From: Candidatus Poribacteria bacterium
GTDB lineage: Bacteria > Poribacteria > WGA-4E > WGA-3G
DNA length: 37,797 nt
Assembly: GCA_012270875.1 (NCBI GenBank)
Contig: JAAXHI010000367.1
Coordinates: forward strand, 1-37,797
Direction: 5' to 3'
Under the pieces are notes generated by a model. The model saw only the letters and a list, made by a program, of their open reading frames with translations, was not told where the DNA came from and did no database searches. Below, one piece after another: positions 34,840 to 37,797 of this stretch. The first letter of the stretch is position 1. Each line of letters begins with the position of its first letter. Both the position numbers and the translations under genes were made by a program.

Positions 34840-36084
34840 TTAGGGAATCGGCCAACCCGGTGTCGGTTCGGTGCGGAGTGCCTCTATTTCATACAGTTCT
34901 TCTACGCTGATTTCGCGTCCAAGTTTCGCTGACAAGAGCGAACCGCTCATAATCTCTGTAACCTTTAAACCGACATCACCATTACTAACGGGTTGCGCGT
35001 CGCTGTTACAGGCGTTGAGAAAATCGCGGAACTTATCAGGGAAAGACTGCTCTGGAAGTTCTAACGGCGTTTCGACGAGATCGCTTTGATAACGCCTACG
35101 ATTGCCTTGATCGTCGGTATCCCACTTCCCTTTCTCAAGAAAAAGTTTATTACCGCTGAACGAACCTTTGGAACCGAAGATGAAAATGCCTTGCGGGTGT
35201 TCTGCCAAATTCCCTGCCCAACCGTGTTCATACGTAAAGGACATGCCGTTGGTGAACCGGACAAAAATAGACACGTGTTCCTCGACATCGTTAATCTCTT
35301 CACCTGTGTATTCCGGGAGCATACCCCGGTAGGCGATACCGCTGATCGTAGCCGGTTGTGGAGAACCGAGGAGATAGATAGAACGGTTGATATCGTAGAC
35401 CCCCGTATCGTATACCGTGCCGCCGCCGCTATAAGCAGAATTGAGGAACCATCTGCCGAAGCCGAACATATCAACATTCGGTCTGCCCCGGACGCGGTAA
35501 CTCGTGAGTCTGCCGTAGTAGACATCGCCAAGGTTGCCAGCAGTGATGTAGTCTCGGATGGCATAACTCGTCGGATCGAGACATGTACCACCGCTCTGAT
35601 ATGCGAGTTTAACGCCAGCCGCGTCGCAGGCATCACGCATATTTCTCGCCTCTGTTGCTGTACGCGCCATCGGCTTTTCGCAGAAGACATGTTTTCCAGC
35701 CTGCGCAGCTGCAACAGTAGGTCCTTCATGGACAAACGGCGGGGTCGCGAGACTGACGGCATCTAAATCGCATTCCTTGATCATCTCATTGTAATCGCTA
35801 AAGATTTGGACACCGTTGTCGGCATATTCCGCCCAGAGCGCAGCATTGGCTTTCAGTTGTTCACGTGCTTCTGCGGTTTCCGCCTTTGCTGCGTCGGCTT
35901 TTGCGGTTTCCGCGCGGGACGCTGCGCCTGACAAAACTTCTCCATGTCGCCGCTTTACGTTCGCGTCTACGGTATCGCATACAGCGACGATTTCGGCGTG
36001 CTGCGGATGCGCGAGGTAGCCGTTGACGTGTGAACCGGATATCATGCCACACCCGATAATTCCGATTTTAATCCGTTTTGACAT
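34840..36084 (-). CDS. Gfo/Idh/MocA-family oxidoreductase
   Basis: IKIGIIGCGMISGSHVNGYLAHPQHAEIVAVCD...DAVSLATPPFVHEGPTVAAAQAGKHVFCEKPMARTATEARNM...GGGTVYDTGVYDINRSIYLLG. Confidence 0.93.
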   Translation of the reverse strand: MSKRIKIGIIGCGMISGSHVNGYLAHPQHAEIVAVCDTVDANVKRRHGEVLSGAASRAETAKADAAKAETAEAREQLKANAALWAEYADNGVQIFSDYNEMIKECDLDAVSLATPPFVHEGPTVAAAQAGKHVFCEKPMARTATEARNMRDACDAAGVKLAYQSGGTCLDPTSYAIRDYITAGNLGDVYYGRLTSYRVRGRPNVDMFGFGRWFLNSAYSGGGTVYDTGVYDINRSIYLLGSPQPATISGIAYRGMLPEYTGEEINDVEEHVSIFVRFTNGMSFTYEHGWAGNLAEHPQGIFIFGSKGSFSGNKLFLEKGKWDTDDQGNRRRYQSDLVETPLELPEQSFPDKFRDFLNACNSDAQPVSNGDVGLKVTEIMSGSLLSAKLGREISVEELYEIEALRTEPTPGWPIP

Positions 36085-36170
36085 TCTAATGCTCCTTGGT
36101 GGCTTTTTCGTAAGGTCAAGTTTCTAAAAGAGATTCTGCGCTTAAGAGCGTCGCTATCAAGAAATCGCGC

Positions 36171-36836
36171 CTACAATGAACCCGACGGCGAGGCACCAGC
36201 ACCTACTTTGACGTGTGTATCTGCCAACTGGACTTCTACATGCGCAATACACTCTTGAAGGTTCTTAAACGGAGAACTTGGATATGATTCTATGCTGAAA
36301 TTCAAGTCGTTCTCGCCGAAGGTTACCATATCCACCCCCGGTTTTGCCAATTTTTGGACATTAATCACGGCATCAACAGACTCAATCTGTATGATGAGGA
36401 TACCGGTGTTGTTCCACCACTCGGCATATTCAAGGCGGTCCATGCCGCGGTCGATGCTGTATCCACTACTGGGACCCCAACTCCGTTTACCCTTCTGCGG
36501 ATAGTAGAATGCATCGATTGCTTCATCTACCGTTTCGACTTTCTCAACCTGTGGCACAACAATAGCAAGCGGACCTAAATCCAACAGATTGCCTATCAGG
36601 TAAGCATTTCGGGTGTGTTTAATGCGGAGTTGCACACCGATACCGAATTCGTTTGCCATCTTGCAGTATTCCACGAGTTTGTCTTCGTTCGCGGGTCCAT
36701 GCTGGTGATCGTTTCCGATTAGATCATAGTCATCGCCACTGAGGACGGCTTCCATCTCGTCGCGGGTACAGCCGAAAGGCGCGCCACCAGCGATCTTAAT
36801 CGGTTCTTTATTATGAATGCGTTGTTTTAAAGACAC
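36171..36836 (-). CDS. HpcH/HpaI aldolase-family protein
   Basis: MSLKQRIHNKEPIKIAGGAPFGCTRDEMEAVLSGDDYDLIGNDHQHGP...IVVPQVEKVETVDEAIDAFYYPQKGKRSWG...IIQIESVDAVINVQKLAKPGVDMVTFGENDL. Confidence 0.85.
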   Translation of the reverse strand: MSLKQRIHNKEPIKIAGGAPFGCTRDEMEAVLSGDDYDLIGNDHQHGPANEDKLVEYCKMANEFGIGVQLRIKHTRNAYLIGNLLDLGPLAIVVPQVEKVETVDEAIDAFYYPQKGKRSWGPSSGYSIDRGMDRLEYAEWWNNTGILIIQIESVDAVINVQKLAKPGVDMVTFGENDLNFSIESYPSSPFKNLQECIAHVEVQLADTHVKVGAGASPSGSL

Positions 36837-37077
36837 AGGGATAACCTCCTGAGTTCCACCAGATTGTGATGTCCATTATAGGCGGTTGCAGATTTTTGTC
36901 AAGCGTTTTGAATTTTTGGAGTTGTAACCCCGATTATGACATCTCCAATCCTGATGCTGATTCACCAACAACTGCGTACTGAAAACTGACAACCATTCCC
37001 CGAAATCTTGAAAATTTTACGAAATTCTGCTAATCTGTATTCTTAACACATTCAGGAACTGCGGAGAAAGAAAAATA

Positions 37078-37797
37078 ATGCATACCATCCATTCCACTTT
37101 GACCGAAGCGGAGAAGTGGTATTTCGATTTACACGGATTTCTCGTTTTGCGGAATGTTATCCCGAAGGACGAGATTGAAGAGATGCTAAAGGTGCTTCAA
37201 CATTGGTTAACAATCGATGAAACCGACATCCCACCGCCGCTTGACCGCGGGCGGCAAGAACCTTGTAAAACACACATCGGGCATATCCAATATGGACACC
37301 ACCTCTTTCAAGACCTTGCGATGAATCCTGAGATTATGCGGGTTGTTGCGGGGTTGACGATGAACGCGCCGCGCCTATTTCATTGCAATTTTACGATGAT
37401 GACGAAGCACGACGCGCCGCAACACTTTCATCGTGATGACAGCGGATTTAAATTCCCACCCGGATTTCGTAATCCACACAACGATTATCAAGCCGCTGCG
37501 GGACATATCTATTGTAGCCATATTGCGACGTGGGTGGCTTTGGTAGACGTGCCACCCGGCACCGGTTTTTGCCTCGTTCCCGGTAGTCATAAATCCCTGT
37601 TTCAGACACCGGCGAATTTACCTGTACGGCACGATCCGCCTACTTCGATTACACTCCCAATGACGGCAGGTGATGTGGCAATCTTTTCAACAAATCTACT
37701 TCATGATGCGAGTCCATGGACAGAGGATTACCCGCGGATGAATATTTTTCAACGTTACCAATTGAGCGCGTATTTTATAGTAGATCCCGAAAATAAG
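37078..37797 (+). CDS. Phytanoyl-CoA dioxygenase (PhyH) family protein (partial, runs off right edge)
   Basis: Open frame from ATG 37078 to the window end: MHTIHSTLTEAEKWYFDLHGFLVLRNVIPKDEIEEML...APQHFHRDDSGF...DVPPGTGFCLVPGSHKS...TAGDVAIFSTNLLHDASPWTEDYPRMN. HxD iron motif. Missing from the ORF track because it is truncated. Confidence 0.9.
   Translation, partial: MHTIHSTLTEAEKWYFDLHGFLVLRNVIPKDEIEEMLKVLQHWLTIDETDIPPPLDRGRQEPCKTHIGHIQYGHHLFQDLAMNPEIMRVVAGLTMNAPRLFHCNFTMMTKHDAPQHFHRDDSGFKFPPGFRNPHNDYQAAAGHIYCSHIATWVALVDVPPGTGFCLVPGSHKSLFQTPANLPVRHDPPTSITLPMTAGDVAIFSTNLLHDASPWTEDYPRMNIFQRYQLSAYFIVDPENK

Noticed and set aside
1-37797. rRNA, tRNA, CRISPR, prophage or secretion-system loci
   Set aside because: Looked for but no convincing signatures seen by eye; tRNAscan/CRISPR finder would be needed to exclude small cases.

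Overview
This 37.8 kb bacterial window looks like metabolic and accessory chromosome. The gene content (sugar-phosphate isomerases, PhyH dioxygenase, XDH-type molybdoenzyme, sulfatase-fold and PSCyt1-like proteins, many TA modules) resembles Candidatus Poribacteria or a similar PVC/FCB-adjacent lineage; this taxonomy is an inference. Left part: a minus-strand operon with an ECF sigma factor fused to TPRs and a cysteine-less thioredoxin-fold domain, followed by three paralogous ABC-2-type permeases, with a pseudogene scar of the fusion's C-terminus between them. Next come a TonB-like/DUF4159 protein, a lipoprotein, a GT9 glycosyltransferase, and two paralogous lipoprotein cytochromes with CX4CH motifs and extreme Asp/His or Asp/Tyr tails. 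Then a PEP-synthase/Rph-like phosphotransferase, a TonB-like/VWA protein and a tight TIM-barrel/FG-GAP/sulfatase-fold operon. The right half holds several eroded toxin-antitoxin modules, an orphan N6-adenine methyltransferase, an XDH operon, Uma2, Gfo/Idh, an HpcH/HpaI aldolase and a truncated PhyH gene. Most distinctive observations: (1) the ECF-TPR-dead-redoxin fusion and its duplication scar; (2) a cytochrome tail with 57 Asp and 7 Tyr ending in 30 consecutive Asp; (3) an MNT-HEPN fusion at a 74-bp-period duplication read in two frames; (4) two RelE/ParE-like toxins each apparently broken by a small indel while the antitoxin stays open; (5) a recurring leader element abutting start codons; (6) TonB SxxxH anchors on VWA and DUF4159 proteins. 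No database search was possible; family calls are from motif recognition.
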